A DNA stretch of 64,000 bases, taken from the NCBI GenBank assembly GCA_024234735.1, contig JACKNV010000003.1, positions 276,653-340,652 on the forward strand. Direction: 5' to 3'. How positions within the stretch are numbered: the first letter of the stretch is position 1; every line of letters begins with the position of its first letter. This stretch comes from Pseudomonadales bacterium. Its GTDB lineage: Bacteria > Pseudomonadota > Gammaproteobacteria > Pseudomonadales > Halieaceae. Below are positions 28,399 to 38,675 of the stretch, in pieces. A model generated the notes under the pieces. It did no database searches and was not told the origin of the DNA. It worked only from the letters and a program-made list of their open reading frames with translations. The translations under genes were made by a program, and so were the position numbers.

Positions 28399-28842
28399 TT
28401 ATCTGCCAAGCTCGGCCAGTCTGACCCTGTCGAGGAACGTTGCAGGCACGGGAATCACGCATTTCTTCTGGTAGTCAAAAAACAGAAGCGTGGTGACCGC
28501 GCGTGCCATCTCACAGTTTCTGCTAAGGTTGCTGATGCGGTAAACAAGTTCGAAGCTTTTCTCCGCCAGGTTGTCCACCGCCAGTTCAACGGAAAGCTCG
28601 TCACCGTATTTCGCTTCGGCAAGATACTGCACCTCCGAATACGCCATGATCAGTCCTGCATCCTCGAAAGCGGTCGCATCCTGGTAGCCCAGGTGATTGA
28701 TAAACCGCAGCTGGGTTTCCATGGCGATGGGCAGCACCCGATCGGCGCCAAGATGGTTGGCTGAGTTCACATCGGAATACAGAACCCGGTATTCGCTGGA
28801 AAAAATAAACTGCGCGGGCAGGGTTATCGTCTTGCGGGTCAT
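28399..28842 (-). CDS. 4HBT-family acyl-CoA thioesterase
   Basis: A 147-residue hotdog-fold protein. YRVLYSDVNSANHLGADRVL is the YbgC-like active-site region with a substituted Asp/Asn pattern, followed by the hot-dog helix METQLRFINHLGYQDA. It hydrolyses an acyl-CoA. It ends 25 bp before the glutaredoxin-like gene start region and is likely transcribed after it. A decayed second copy is at 24606. Confidence 0.82.
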   Translation of the reverse strand: MTRKTITLPAQFIFSSEYRVLYSDVNSANHLGADRVLPIAMETQLRFINHLGYQDATAFEDAGLIMAYSEVQYLAEAKYGDELSVELAVDNLAEKSFELVYRISNLSRNCEMARAVTTLLFFDYQKKCVIPVPATFLDRVRLAELGR

Positions 28843-28867
28843 CAGAACCTACTTAGGGGAGATCGTT

Positions 28868-29245
28868 TCAGGATTGGGCGGGAGCAGGGAAGCGCGCGGC
28901 CAGGTAGTTGATAATATCGTTCGACTCATACATCCACTGAGCGCCATGTTCGTCTCCCCCAATCCGCAGGCAGGGCACCTTCAAATGTCCGCCACCGGCC
29001 AGCAACTCTTCCCGTGCCGTATCCGAACGCTTCACGTCCCGGGTCTCGATGTTCAGTGCATGCCGTTTCATCGCCCGGCGCACCTTGACGCAGAACGGGC
29101 ACGCTTCGTATTGGTACAGCACCAGGCTGGCCGTTTGTGCATCGATGGTTGCCTGCGCGTCTGGATCTCGCCGGGTGCTCCTGGGGGCAAACAGCCAGTT
29201 GAAAAACAGAATCAGTCGGCCAAGGATGAAGCGAATAAGTGCCAT
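28868..29245 (-). CDS. Membrane-anchored glutaredoxin/GST N-terminal domain protein
   Basis: A 125-residue protein: an N-terminal hydrophobic segment (LGRLILFFNWLFAP) anchors a thioredoxin-fold domain. The redox motif is YEACPFC (near residue 46), the cis-Pro is in KVPCLRI, and the glutathione-binding end is YESNDIINYLAARF. I chose the ATG at 29245 over upstream starts because the anchor begins there. It is probably co-transcribed with the thioesterase 25 bp downstream. Confidence 0.83.
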   Translation of the reverse strand: MALIRFILGRLILFFNWLFAPRSTRRDPDAQATIDAQTASLVLYQYEACPFCVKVRRAMKRHALNIETRDVKRSDTAREELLAGGGHLKVPCLRIGGDEHGAQWMYESNDIINYLAARFPAPAQS

Positions 29246-29300
29246 GGTGTGTCCTGCGAGTTGCGATGATTGACCTTCCGCCCCTTGTCTATGAGTTGTC

Positions 29301-29608
29301 ACCCATCCCCACGGAATAATCGGATGGTGTAAATAGCCATAACTCATTGAATTTTATGAAAAATGGCGGGGCCGGGAGGGCTCAACGGGGCCGCCCAGGC
29401 CTTCGACCTGCCGATTGTGAGGAGAGGTGAGGGCCGAACCGGGTCAGTAAGCGGGAGAAATGTAACGGATTTTTCGAGCAGTGTCACCGGGGGTAACCGA
29501 AATCGAGCGTATGCCGAACGCGGGTGAGGCCTGTTTCGGAACCTTAGGGAGGTAACTGGAAGAAATGTAACGAGTTTCTGCAACCGAACTCCGAACCGGG
29601 GCCGAACC
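29301..29608. repeat. Dispersed tRNA-half repeat, copy A
   Basis: First copy of a ~310-340-bp repeat. Order: a CCATCC...CGGATGG arm pair, TATAACTCATTGAATTTTATG-like AT block, a tRNA 3'-half-like block (here with extra bases GGGGCCGCCCAGG inside), two GAAGAAATGTAACG-type units, and a CCGAACTCCGAACC tail. It marks the start of the IS-rich region. Confidence 0.8.
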
Positions 29609-29768
29609 CTACGAATGCCGTTTACACCGTCGTCTGAGACAAATCCGATTGGTTAGTACCGGCAGCCAGGATTTCTCAATTCGCCCAGAAGTGGGTGCCG
29701 AGCCAAGTAGATAAATACCCGAACTTGGCGTCTAATACTCTCTGCCAGCTCTTAAGAGGGTCCATCTA

Positions 29769-30149
29769 ATGATTGGATATGTAGTGCTCGGAACTAACGA
29801 TCTGCCGCGAGCGGCAGGTTTCTATGATGCCCTGCTCGGTGAGCTTGGAATTACACGACAGATGGATTTTGGGGGGCGGGGCTATGCATGGGGCGCAGAC
29901 ATGAATGCCGTAATGCTGTGCGTCATGACACCTTTCAATGAGCAACCGGCCACAGTGGGAAATGGCACAATGACTGCTATCGGCGTGGACTCGAAGGAAG
30001 ACGTAGACCGGATTCACGCCAAGGCTCTGGAGTTAGGCGGCGTGGATGAAGGCGCACCGGGTTCGCGTGCAGTGGGCGGCGACGGGTTTTACGCGGCTTA
30101 CTTCCGCGACCTGGACGGCCACAAACTCGACGTATTTACCTACGTGTAA
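29769..30149 (+). CDS. VOC-family (glyoxalase/bleomycin-resistance fold) protein
   Basis: A 126-residue single-domain protein with the paired beta-alpha-beta-beta-beta pattern: IGYVVLGTNDLPRAAGFYDALLGELG at the start and YAAYFRDLDGHKLDVFTYV at the end. The terminal Glu of classical metal sites is replaced by Asp (KLDVF), so its metal use is uncertain. Substrate unknown. The following ~440 bp up to 30589 hold no gene I can support. Confidence 0.85.
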   Translation: MIGYVVLGTNDLPRAAGFYDALLGELGITRQMDFGGRGYAWGADMNAVMLCVMTPFNEQPATVGNGTMTAIGVDSKEDVDRIHAKALELGGVDEGAPGSRAVGGDGFYAAYFRDLDGHKLDVFTYV

Positions 30150-30589
30150 GGACTGCCCGGTGAGTCCGCCGGCGTTAAAAGGCGATCAAGGGCGGTGTCG
30201 CCGAGTTTCTTCTATGCCGATAGTAGGTATGCCCGAACCTGACACACTCGACGTCAATGCAAGCACCGCAATGCATTGTGGCCCGTGACCTGGCGCCGGG
30301 TCAGTCGAGTGCGACGGGTTGATCTGAGCAAAATGTATCTGGCTTTACCGAAGGTCCGCTATCTCGAAAAACGCGGTCGTAGTTGATTCCAGCCGCGCGA
30401 AGGCCGCTTCCACCTCAAGCCGGTCTTTGGACAGTTCCTTCCAATCCGACCCACATACGTTCAGAAACTTGTTATGGCGGGAACAGGTGGCATAATTTAT
30501 TCTGCGTTCGATCAGGTTATTACAGCTATCGGTATTAAACGCTGTAATCCGTGCCTACCTGCCAAGTAGCGGAAAACGGGAATCGTATA

Positions 30590-31790
30590 ATGATGCCAAC
30601 TGCCTTTGACTATATCGTCGTCGGATTGGGCGCTACCGGGTCAGCATCGCTTTATCAGTTGGCTCGCCGCCGGGCGAAAGTGCTTGGCATCGACATGTTT
30701 CATCCCCCACATGAAAATGGCTCTTCGCACGGTGAAAGCCGAATAACGCGGGTATCCCTCGGCGAAGGTGGTCACTACGTGCCGCTGGTGCGTCGCTCTC
30801 ACGAAATTTGGCGCGAACTTGAAGCCGCCACGGGTGAAAATCTTTTGTTCCAGTGCGGTGGTCTCATCTTCGGCTCGACCCGGTCTACCAACGCAGCGCA
30901 TGGTATAGAGGATTTTCTTCAATCGACGATCGATGTGGCGCGCACACACGCTGTAGGTCATGAAATACTCGACGCGGCAGAACTAGGGCGTAGATTTCCC
31001 CAGTTCAAATTCGACACCGACGATCTCGGGTACTTTGAGCCAGAAGCAGGCTTCCTAAAACCCGAAGGATGCTTGCGTGCGCAGTTGTCTGAGGCGCAGC
31101 GGATGGGTGCAACAATCAGCACAGGAACCGGTGAAAGCGTGCCATCAACACTCAGGCGGGTTCGACTGGAGCTGACCGGGGTGACTACGAAGCCAACAGC
31201 AAGTCTTGTTTGCAGCGGGACCATGGGTCTCCGAACTGGTCCCCAGCTCTCCCCTTACGCGCGTGCTTATCGGCAGGTGCTCTACTGGTTTGAGCAGGAG
31301 GGTAATGCAGCAACCTTCAGCCCGGATAACATGCCGGTCTATATCCGCCTTGCCTGACGCAGAGGGCATGAAATGTTTTATGGATTCCCGTTGATCGGAT
31401 CGCAAAGCAGTGGCCTCAAAATCGCCGGCGAGCAATTTGATCTGGCGTGCAACCCCGAGAACTGGATCGAAAGGTATCCGGTACTGAAATAGCCGCCATG
31501 TTTGCGAAAGCGGCCCAAAATTATAGAGACTACGAAACCAGTGCCTTCGCGCAGTTACCTGCCGCAGTACACTGTCACGCCAGATTACCAATTTCTGGTT
31601 GATCGATTGCCCGGTTCTGATAGCGTCCGGAAATTGCTTCTCCTTGCTCTGGGCATGGTTTCAAGCACTTCTGCTGCAGTTGGCGAAGCTGTGGCCGAAC
31701 TCATGATGTCGGGCGTCACGATTATGATATGGGCCAATTTGGCTGGCGTTTTCCACACTGAAATCGGGAACTGGCAGCAGGATGTGGTTT
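30590..31790 (+). pseudogene. N-methyltryptophan/sarcosine-oxidase-like flavoprotein, copy 1 (3' part broken)
   Basis: The N-terminal ~190 codons are intact: FAD-binding DYIVVGLGATGSASLYQLAR, then DMFHPPHENGSSHGESRITR, the covalent-flavin MSOX/MTOX type region. From about 31110 small insertions and deletions shift the frame repeatedly relative to copy 2, and the protein ends at 31357 or is scattered over frames. The enzyme would oxidatively demethylate an N-methyl amino acid. The start ATG at 30590 is followed by another ATG. Copy 2 (37036-38050) keeps the C-terminal half in frame but lacks the start. Confidence 0.85.
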
Positions 31791-31983
31791 AGTTCCGATC
31801 CAGAGGTCCGACAATAGACGAACACGGCCATTCCACATGCACTCAGCCACCTCCCTCGAAACGTCCGCTTTTTTCGTATTTGGAGGACAGAACTGGCCTG
31901 TCCTATTGAAAATGCCACAAAAACATTCCGGGCGAGTAGGTAACACATGGGGAGTCAGGACCGGCCCAGATCTGGCCAAGGTT

Positions 31984-32330
31984 CCATCCCGACCGATCGT
32001 CCGGCAAATGCAGCCCAAAACCCCACACAGTCGGACGGTCTAAGCAGCTATAACTCACAGCAGAATTTATGAAAAAGCGTGGGCCCAGAAGGACTTGACA
32101 CCTGGCCGCCCAGGCCTTCGGCCTGCCGACGCCGTTGAGGAGATGAGTGAAGTGGGCCAAAGCCGGTGAGTAACTACATGAAAAATAAAGGTTTATCTCA
32201 GGCCGGGCAGGGCCGCGACAACCGAAACCGGGCGTATGCCGAACTTGGCAGGCGGCGGTTTTGGAACCCTGGGGTGGTAAGTCGAAGATTTGTAAAGCTT
32301 CGAAACCGAACTCCAACCAGGGCCGAACCA
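31984..32330. repeat. Dispersed tRNA-half repeat, copy B
   Basis: Same order of blocks as copy C (38278) but with many single-base insertions and deletions, in keeping with the rest of the damaged segment 31.1-33.6 kb. It includes the hairpin arms, the tRNA-like TGGGCCCAGAAGGACTTGA block and the CCGAACT tail. Confidence 0.8.
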
Positions 32331-32383
32331 CTGAGATGCGCTCTGGAACTTAAGCTTCACCGATGTCGTATATGCTATCATCC

Positions 32384-32821
32384 ATGCCCGTCAGAAACCG
32401 GTTGTTATTGATACCAGTGTCATGGATCAGCGCATTGATTGGAAGGCGAGGCGCGAGTCGTGGAGTAATAAGCGCTGCCTCACGGGCAAAAACTGCAGCC
32501 TCTGATCAGTAATTCGCTTTTCAGGAATATGAGGATGTCAGGCTCCCCGCCGGCAAGTTCGAGAGATATGCCCGCTTCGTGCAGATGGAAATTCGAGATC
32601 TGCTGAGCGCCTAGAACAGCGTATGCACTTAGGTGCCTATATGCCATTTGTGGCGTCCCAATTTAACGGACGATAGCGACAACACCTGATCAGCGCCCTG
32701 GCTCTTGCAGGGAACAGCCGGACGATTGTGACCAACAATGTCAAAGATCTGCGGGCAGCAGAATTAAAGTTCGACGAGCTGCGAATAAAGTTAAAGCCGC
32801 GGCAATTGTTGAGTTGTGATT
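32384..32821 (+). pseudogene. PIN-domain toxin, broken copy of 38676-39101
   Basis: Aligns along its length with the intact toxin gene but carries many 1-3-base indels and in-frame stops (for example the codon for Y in SAYYSV is now a stop). It cannot give a full protein. Confidence 0.85.
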
Positions 32822-32824
32822 GAG

Positions 32825-33059
32825 ATGGGCGTACACTGACAGTCCGCGATTGCCAGATGACAAACATGATCGTTTTGCGCTGAGTCGATGGCTGCGCATC
32901 GAAAAGTGAGTGTCAACAAGCTGATGGAAGAGCTGTCCACTCAGGCGCTGGCAGAGTTCGATAGCGGTGGTTCGGTTTCGAGCATTGGCGTCCGTGGGCG
33001 CCACCTGAAAGGGCCTGGATCTACTGGATAAGCTGGACCGCCATTTCAAGAGTTTATAG
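32825..33059 (+). pseudogene. Antitoxin, broken copy of 39103-39324
   Basis: Retains RKVSVNKLMEELSTQALAEF in one frame, but the ribbon-helix-helix start (MGTLTVRLPDDKHD) is frameshifted. Same order and spacing as the intact pair. Confidence 0.8.
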
Positions 33060-33065
33060 AGTATC

Positions 33066-33600
33066 GCCAAATTAACCGGCAGAAATTGCTAGAATCGCCG
33101 GATGAATACCTATAAACGGAAATTCACCGATTTCCTCCAGATCTCATTTCATCAGGCCGTCTGGCTACTGATCATCTCAGATTCAACCTTAAAACGGATC
33201 GTCGATATCAAAGATCTGCTCGCTGAACGAGGATCACTGTCAGCCTGTGATCGGAATATTCGCGACAGTATAAAAATTCGGGCTGTTTCTAATATGCGTG
33301 GCGATTTAGCGGAAGCACCAAGGCTCCGATACTTACCTTCCATTGGGGTGCGAAGCGACCTTCGTGAAGATTAACGGCAAGCAGCATTACCTGGCAAAGC
33401 AGGAATGTTGATCAGGATGGCGAAGTGGTAGATGTTTATCTGCAGGCCAGGCGGGACGGGCGCTCGGCAAGCGCCCAAGCGTCTGTTACGAAATCATGGC
33501 GGAGAGCTCAGGCCGATCGTACCGGATAAGCTCGAAGTTATCCAGTCACGCATTCGGAGAAAAATCCTGGCGGCAATCCATGCGACCTTGCTCGGCTACT
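33066..33600 (+). mobile_element. IS6-family element, degraded copy
   Basis: Starts with the same TATCGCCAAATTAACCGGC end and MNTYKR transposase start as the element at 39328, then accumulates indels. The similarity stops near 33560, where sequence of a helicase remnant begins, so the right end is lost. Confidence 0.8.
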
Positions 33601-33604
33601 CCTT

Positions 33605-34440
33605 GCCATCGATGTGAGTTCACATGCCAAATGACGACCAAGCATCAGCAACAGATCATACTCAGCAGCGCGTGCCTGCTCATCCCAACATAATGAAGCG
33701 AGCAGAGGAGTCTCGTTGTGCCCTGGTCGAGACATATCGACAAGAACAACCACTTCGCTTTCAAGCACCGGCCCTTAAATCCCCAATGGTATGACGGCTC
33801 ATACGCCATCATGGTATGAATCTCAACTCATGTCCAGGACCGGTCCCGCTCGTTTTAAAGCCTGATTCAAGCGGCCATCAGTCGCCAGCATGCAGCATTG
33901 CCATGTGTGATAACCGCACCATGGACATCATCCAGGACAGTGATGGAATCTCGAATATTGCTGGGAAGAGAAGATGTCCAGGACTGTGTAAACGGTACTG
34001 GCGACAGCACGTCGACAACATCTCCCGGGTTGAACCCCTCGCAGTCAACCAGGTCGTGTAGTTCTTTCCCCAGAGCCTGAATTGCGCTGTCTACATCCGT
34101 CACACAAACCTCGCGCACCGCAGAACCATCACCAACACCTGAATTACCCACATCAGCATTCAGGTCTCCTTGTATCCGTTGCAGTATCGGCAGCGAGTTC
34201 CGACAATTTGTCTTCAACGGAATATGTAACGCGTTGGAAGCTGAAAGATAGTCATAGGCATCTGGCACGCCGAGGAGCCACAGAGACCTGATTGATTGTT
34301 CACGTCGTGAAAAAAGCACCATTGTCCTTCGCTTATTCCGCCTGACAGGAATCTATCCAACATGTCCAGCGCATCCATGTTCAAAATGTCCTGACCTTCA
34401 TCGACAATCAACGCATCAAATTTATCAATACCGGCTCTTC
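33605..34440 (-). pseudogene. UvrD/Rep-like superfamily I helicase remnant
   Basis: Read from 34440 downward: KFDALIVDEGQDILNMDALD (Walker B DEGQD), then QWCFFHDVNNQSGL (motif III-like DVNNQ), then after a frameshift LHIPLKTNCRNSLPILQRIQ (motif IV, the TNCRNS run), and further on LESEVVVLVDMSRPG (motif V-like). The N-terminal P-loop part is missing because IS21 joins at 34440; the other end meets the IS6 remnant. At least two frameshifts. It resembles NERD-type helicases. Confidence 0.75.
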
Positions 34441-34540
34441 TGCGTAAACCGCCTCTGCCACCCATTCCACGTGAAGCCTGCCACCCAAACCGGAGCAAAG
34501 CTGCCACCCATCGGAGCGTAGCGACGCGGGGTTTGCATTG

Positions 34541-35296
34541 TTACTCGGAATCGGTGGTGCTCGTCAACTTTGTCTGGCGTTTTCGCATAGACTCTCCTCT
34601 GAGATTGATCTTGTACGCGTTGTGAACCAGCCGATCCAGGATGGCGTCAGCCAGGGTCGGGTCGCCGATAACAGCGTGCCATTCCTCGATGGGCAGCTGG
34701 CTGGTGGCGATAGTGGCGCGGATCCCGTGCCGGTCTTCCAGCACCTCCAGCAGGTCTCGCCGGTTTTCGGCGTTCAGTTTCATCAGGCCCCAGTCATCCA
34801 GCAGCAGGACATCCACTTTGGCGAGGTTGGCCAGCAGCTTGGCATAGCGGCCGTCGCCCTTGGCGATCATCAGCTCCCGAAGCAGTCGGGTTAAACGGAT
34901 ATAGTGGGCCGTATACCCTTCACGGCAGGCCTTGTGGGCCAATGCGCAGGCCAACCAGGTCTTGCCGACACCGGTGGGCCCGGTGATGAGTATATTGAGA
35001 TGCTCTTTTGCCCACCGACAGGACGCCAGAGACTGGATCAGCCCCTTGTCCAGACCTCTGGGGTAGCGGTAGTCGATGTCTTCCAGGGCGGCAGTGTGCC
35101 GGAGCCGGGCTCGGCGCAAGCGGCTGGTCAAACGCCGGTTCTCGCGTTCCGTGGTTTCCCGGTCCACCAGCAGGCCGAGGCGCTCCTCGAAGGCCAGTTC
35201 ATCAATGTCCGGCATGGCCATCTGGTCGGTCAATGCCGCCACCATGCCGGTGAGTTTGAGTGCCTGGAGTTTATCCAGGGTCGGGTGCTTTAACAT
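34541..35296 (-). CDS. istB: IS21 helper ATPase IstB
   Basis: A 251-residue AAA+ DnaC-like ATPase that helps IstA choose and process targets. Walker A is ITGPTGVGKTWLACALAH (near 105) and Walker B is KVDVLLLDDWGLMKL (near 165). Full length with an intact frame; starts 12 bp after the istA stop. Confidence 0.95.
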   Translation of the reverse strand: MLKHPTLDKLQALKLTGMVAALTDQMAMPDIDELAFEERLGLLVDRETTERENRRLTSRLRRARLRHTAALEDIDYRYPRGLDKGLIQSLASCRWAKEHLNILITGPTGVGKTWLACALAHKACREGYTAHYIRLTRLLRELMIAKGDGRYAKLLANLAKVDVLLLDDWGLMKLNAENRRDLLEVLEDRHGIRATIATSQLPIEEWHAVIGDPTLADAILDRLVHNAYKINLRGESMRKRQTKLTSTTDSE

Positions 35297-35308
35297 GGTG
35301 TTCTCCTG

Positions 35309-36850
35309 TCAATGGTAGTACGTGGGGCCGCGGATATTGTCGTGGGTATCCGGCAGCGCCAGTTCCTGCTGCGCCTCCAGCGGTTGCTCGTCCAGGCGGT
35401 GTTTGAGGATGGATTCGATGCTCTTGTAGCGGCAGCTGCCCAGCGTCAATGCCCGCCGGCAGGCGGACTCAAGCCGCTCATCGCCATAAGCTTTACCCAG
35501 GCGCAGGATGCCCAGACAGGACCGGTAGGCCTGCTGTGGGTGTTTGCGGGACGCCATCACGGTTCGGATGAGTTTCTCCGTGGCCGGTCCCGTCCTGGCA
35601 GCCCACTTCATCAACCGTTCAGGGGACCACTCCCCTGCCTGGCGGTGGGATTCCGGCATGTGAGCAGATACCGTGGTATGGCGCCCCTTCTGGTGCGAGC
35701 GCGGGTGACTGGCGACCCGGTTGCCCCGATGGAAACACTCGATGGTGTTGCGCGTGATGCGCACCTCGACCTCCCGCTTGATCAGGGCATAGGGCACCGA
35801 GTAGTAGTGGCCATCGACGACGATGTGGTAATCGATGTGGACCCGGGCCTTCTTCCACTCGGCGTAGACATAGGGCTCCGCCGGCAAGGGCTGGAGCGCA
35901 GGCCGGTCCACCTGCTCGAAGTGCTCCCGGCGGCAACCGGGCAGTTTGCGGAAGGGGCGGTTATTGAGCTTCACCAGCAATTCGCTGATGGCGGCATTGA
36001 GCTCCAGCAGGGAGAAGAACGGGCGGTGGCGCAGCGCCGCCAGGATCCAGCGCTCAACCACCAACACCCCGCTTTCCACCTTGGCCTTGTCACGCGGCTT
36101 GCGGACCCGGGCCGGCAAGACTGCCACGCCGTAGTGAGACGCCATGTCCTGGTAGGTGGGATTGGTGTCGGGCTCGTAGCGGTGGGCCCTGCTCACCCCG
36201 GATCGCAGGTTGTCCGGCACCACCAGCTCCGGCACGCCGCCCAGGAAGCGGAAGGCGCGCACATGGGAGCCAATCCAGTCCGGCAACCCCTGGGTCCAGG
36301 TCGCCTCGGCGTAGGTGTAGTTGGACGCCCCCAGCACCGCCACAAAGATCTGCGCCTCGCGGATCTCCCCGGTTGCGCGGTCGATAATGGGCACGGTCTG
36401 ACCGGCGTAATCGACAAACAGTTTCTCGCCCGCCCGGTGGTCCTGGCGCATGACCACATCGAGCTTACCCTGCCAGGCCCGGTAGTGGTCGCAGAACCAG
36501 CTGTACTGGTAGCCATCGGGATGGACCGCCCGGTATTCCTGCCAGAGCAGGAACAGGGTGACCGCCTTCTGTTTGAGTTCCTGGTGAACAACAAGCCAGT
36601 CGGGAATGCCGCGAACCTGGGCCGGCAAATCCGGTGGTGGCGGGAACAGCAGCTGTTCCAGGCGGACATCGCCCAGATCAGCAGGCAGGGGCCAACTCAC
36701 CCCGGCCTCCTCGGCCCGGCGCAGGTATTCAGCGACAGTGGGGCGGCCGATGCCGCAACTGCTCGCAATCTGGCGATTGCTCATTCCCTTGCCCCATTTG
36801 AGGCGCAGGACGTCTTTGATTTTACGCATGGATAACCTCTTCGCTGGCAT
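35309..36850 (-). CDS. istA: IS21 transposase IstA
   Basis: A 513-residue DDE transposase. The N-terminal HTH is GMSNRQIASSCGIGRPTVAEY, and the rve core contains DYAGQTVPIIDRATG (first Asp) and PELVVPDNLRSGV (second Asp, near 215); the Glu lies in the KAKVESGVLVVERW segment. The frame is intact. An in-frame second Met seven codons on is an alternative start. Confidence 0.95.
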   Translation of the reverse strand: MPAKRLSMRKIKDVLRLKWGKGMSNRQIASSCGIGRPTVAEYLRRAEEAGVSWPLPADLGDVRLEQLLFPPPPDLPAQVRGIPDWLVVHQELKQKAVTLFLLWQEYRAVHPDGYQYSWFCDHYRAWQGKLDVVMRQDHRAGEKLFVDYAGQTVPIIDRATGEIREAQIFVAVLGASNYTYAEATWTQGLPDWIGSHVRAFRFLGGVPELVVPDNLRSGVSRAHRYEPDTNPTYQDMASHYGVAVLPARVRKPRDKAKVESGVLVVERWILAALRHRPFFSLLELNAAISELLVKLNNRPFRKLPGCRREHFEQVDRPALQPLPAEPYVYAEWKKARVHIDYHIVVDGHYYSVPYALIKREVEVRITRNTIECFHRGNRVASHPRSHQKGRHTTVSAHMPESHRQAGEWSPERLMKWAARTGPATEKLIRTVMASRKHPQQAYRSCLGILRLGKAYGDERLESACRRALTLGSCRYKSIESILKHRLDEQPLEAQQELALPDTHDNIRGPTYYH

Positions 36851-37035
36851 CGGACCCCCTCCGGTTGGAAAGGGCCAGAATACCGGTTAGTTATCCCGCG
36901 TCGGTTGGCTCCGAGTGGTGATCTCAGGCACTCTGCCGGGGTGGCAGCTTTGCCGTGGAATCAGTGGCAGCATTCGCGTGGAATGGGTGGCAGGCTTCGT
37001 CTGGAATCAGTGGCAGGCTTGGTCTGGAATACGCA

Positions 37036-38050
37036 AATAACGCGGGTATCCCTCGGCGAAGGTGGTCACTACGTGCCGCTGGTGCGTCGCTCTCACGAAA
37101 TTTGGCGCGAACTTGAAGCCGCCACGGGTGAAAATCTTTTGTTCCAGTGCGGTGGTCTCATCTTCGGCTCGACCCGGTCTACCAACGCAGCGCATGGTAT
37201 AGAGGATTTTCTTCAATCGACGATCGATGTGGCGCGCACACACGCTGTAGGTCATGAAATACTCGACGCGGCAGAACTAGGGCGTAGATTTCCCCAGTTC
37301 AAATTCGACATCGACGATATCGGGTACTATGAGCCAGAAGCAGGCTTCCTAAAACCCGAAGGATGCTTGCGTGCGCAGTTGTCTGAGGCGCAGCGGATGG
37401 GTGCAACAATCAGCACAGGGAACCGGGTGAAAGCGTGGCATCAACACTCAGGGATGGTTCGACTGGAGACTGACCGGGGTGACTACGAAGCCAAGCAAGT
37501 CTTGTTTGCAGCGGGACCATGGGTCTCCGAACTGGTCCCCCAGCTCTCCCCTTACGCGCGTGCTTATCGGCAGGTGCTCTACTGGTTTGAGCAGGAGGGT
37601 AATGCAGCAACCTTCAGCCCGGATAAAATGCCGGTCTATATCCGCTTGCCTGACGCAGAGAATGAAATGTTTTATGGATTCCCGTTGATCGGATCGCAAA
37701 GCAGTGGCCTCAAAATCGCCGGCGAGCAATTTGATCTGGCGTGCAACCCCGGAGAACTGGAGCGAAAGGTATCCGAGACTGAAATAGCCGCCATGTTTGC
37801 GAAAGCTGCGCCAAAATTACGAATACGAAACCAGTGCCTTCGCGCAGTTACCTGCCAGTACACTGTCACGCCAGATTACCAATTTCTGGTTGATCGATTG
37901 CCCGGTTCTGATAGCGTCTGGGTTGCTTCTCCTTGCTCTGGGCATGGTTTCAAGCACTCTGCTGCAGTTGGCGAAGCTGTGGCCGAACTCATGATGTCGG
38001 GCGTCACGAGTTATGATATGGGCCAATTTGGCTGGCGTTTTCCACACTGA
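37036..38050 (+). pseudogene. N-methyltryptophan/sarcosine-oxidase-like flavoprotein, copy 2 (5' part lost)
   Basis: Begins inside the gene (QITRVSLGEGGHYVPLVRRS) directly at the IS21 right end, lacking the FAD Rossmann motif, and continues in one frame to the C-terminus (GSDSVWVASPCSGHGFKHSA, then GQFGWRFPH). The C-terminal half includes the flavin-attachment-type CSGHGFK Cys. A readable frame starts upstream within IS21, but the product would lack the dinucleotide-binding fold. It complements copy 1, which has the opposite half. Confidence 0.88.
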
Positions 38051-38277
38051 AATCGGGAACTGGCAGCAGGATGTGGTTTAGTTCCGATCCAGAGGTCCGA
38101 CAATAGACGAACACGGCCATTCCACATGCACTCAGCCACCTCCTCGAAACGTCCGCTTTTTCGTATTTGGAGGACAGAACTGGCCCGTCCTATTGAAAAT
38201 GCCACAAAAACATTCCGGGCGAATAGGTAACACATGGGGAGTCAGGACCGGCCCAGATCTGCTTCAATGGCATTGCA

Positions 38278-38616
38278 CCCATCCGACTATAAGTCGGCAA
38301 ATACAGCCCAAAACCCCACACATAGTCGGACGGTCTAAGCAGCTATAACTCACTGAATTTATGAAAAATGGTGGGCCCAGAAGGACTTGACGGGGCCGCC
38401 CAGGCCTTCGGCCTGCCGATTATGAGGAGAGTGAAGTGGGCCAAAGCCGGTGAGTAACTACATGAAAAATAAAAGGTTTATCTGGCAGGGCAGGGCCGAG
38501 TAACCGAAACCGGGCGTATGCCGAACTTGGTTGGTGGAGGTTTTGGAACCCTGGGGTGGTAAGTCGAAGATTTGTAACAGCTTCTCGAAACCGAACTCCG
38601 AACCAGGGCCGAACCA
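38278..38616. repeat. Dispersed tRNA-half repeat, copy C
   Basis: Best-preserved uninterrupted copy. It starts with CCATCCGACTATAAGTCGG, whose CCATCCGACTAT arm pairs with ATAGTCGGACGG about 45 bases on. Then come an AT block, a TGGTGGGCCCAGAAGGACTT tRNA-end block, and a tail CCGAACTCCGAACCAGGGCC. It lies between the oxidase copy and the toxin gene, as copy B does. Confidence 0.82.
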
Positions 38617-38675
38617 CTGAGATGCGCTCTGGAACTTAAGCTTCACCATGATGTCGTATATGCTATCATCCATGT

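Larger units (their letters stand above)
34441..37035 (-). mobile_element. IS21-family element
   Basis: A 2595-bp element with ends TGCGTA...TACGCA. Both ends carry multiple subterminal repeats, such as TGGAATCAGTGGCAGG units between 36955 and 37030 and CTGCCACCCA units between 34455 and 34515, which is typical of IS21 transposase-binding sites. It encodes istA and istB. The flanks do not match: helicase remnant on the left, oxidase gene interior on the right. This shows recombination or deletion after insertion. Confidence 0.9.

Noticed and set aside
29344..29583. Open frame within dispersed repeat copy A with similar frames in copies C and E
   Set aside because: Similarity of the frames follows from repeat identity. 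Frames break in copy B, and there is no start signal. A small repeat-borne peptide cannot be fully excluded.
35312..36835. 507-codon plus-strand frame opposite istA
   Set aside because: Antisense shadow of a clear IS21 transposase.
38278..38336. Hairpin arms of the dispersed repeat as a CRISPR-like repeat
   Set aside because: Arms occur once per copy with kilobases between copies; there is no regular repeat-spacer array or cas gene.
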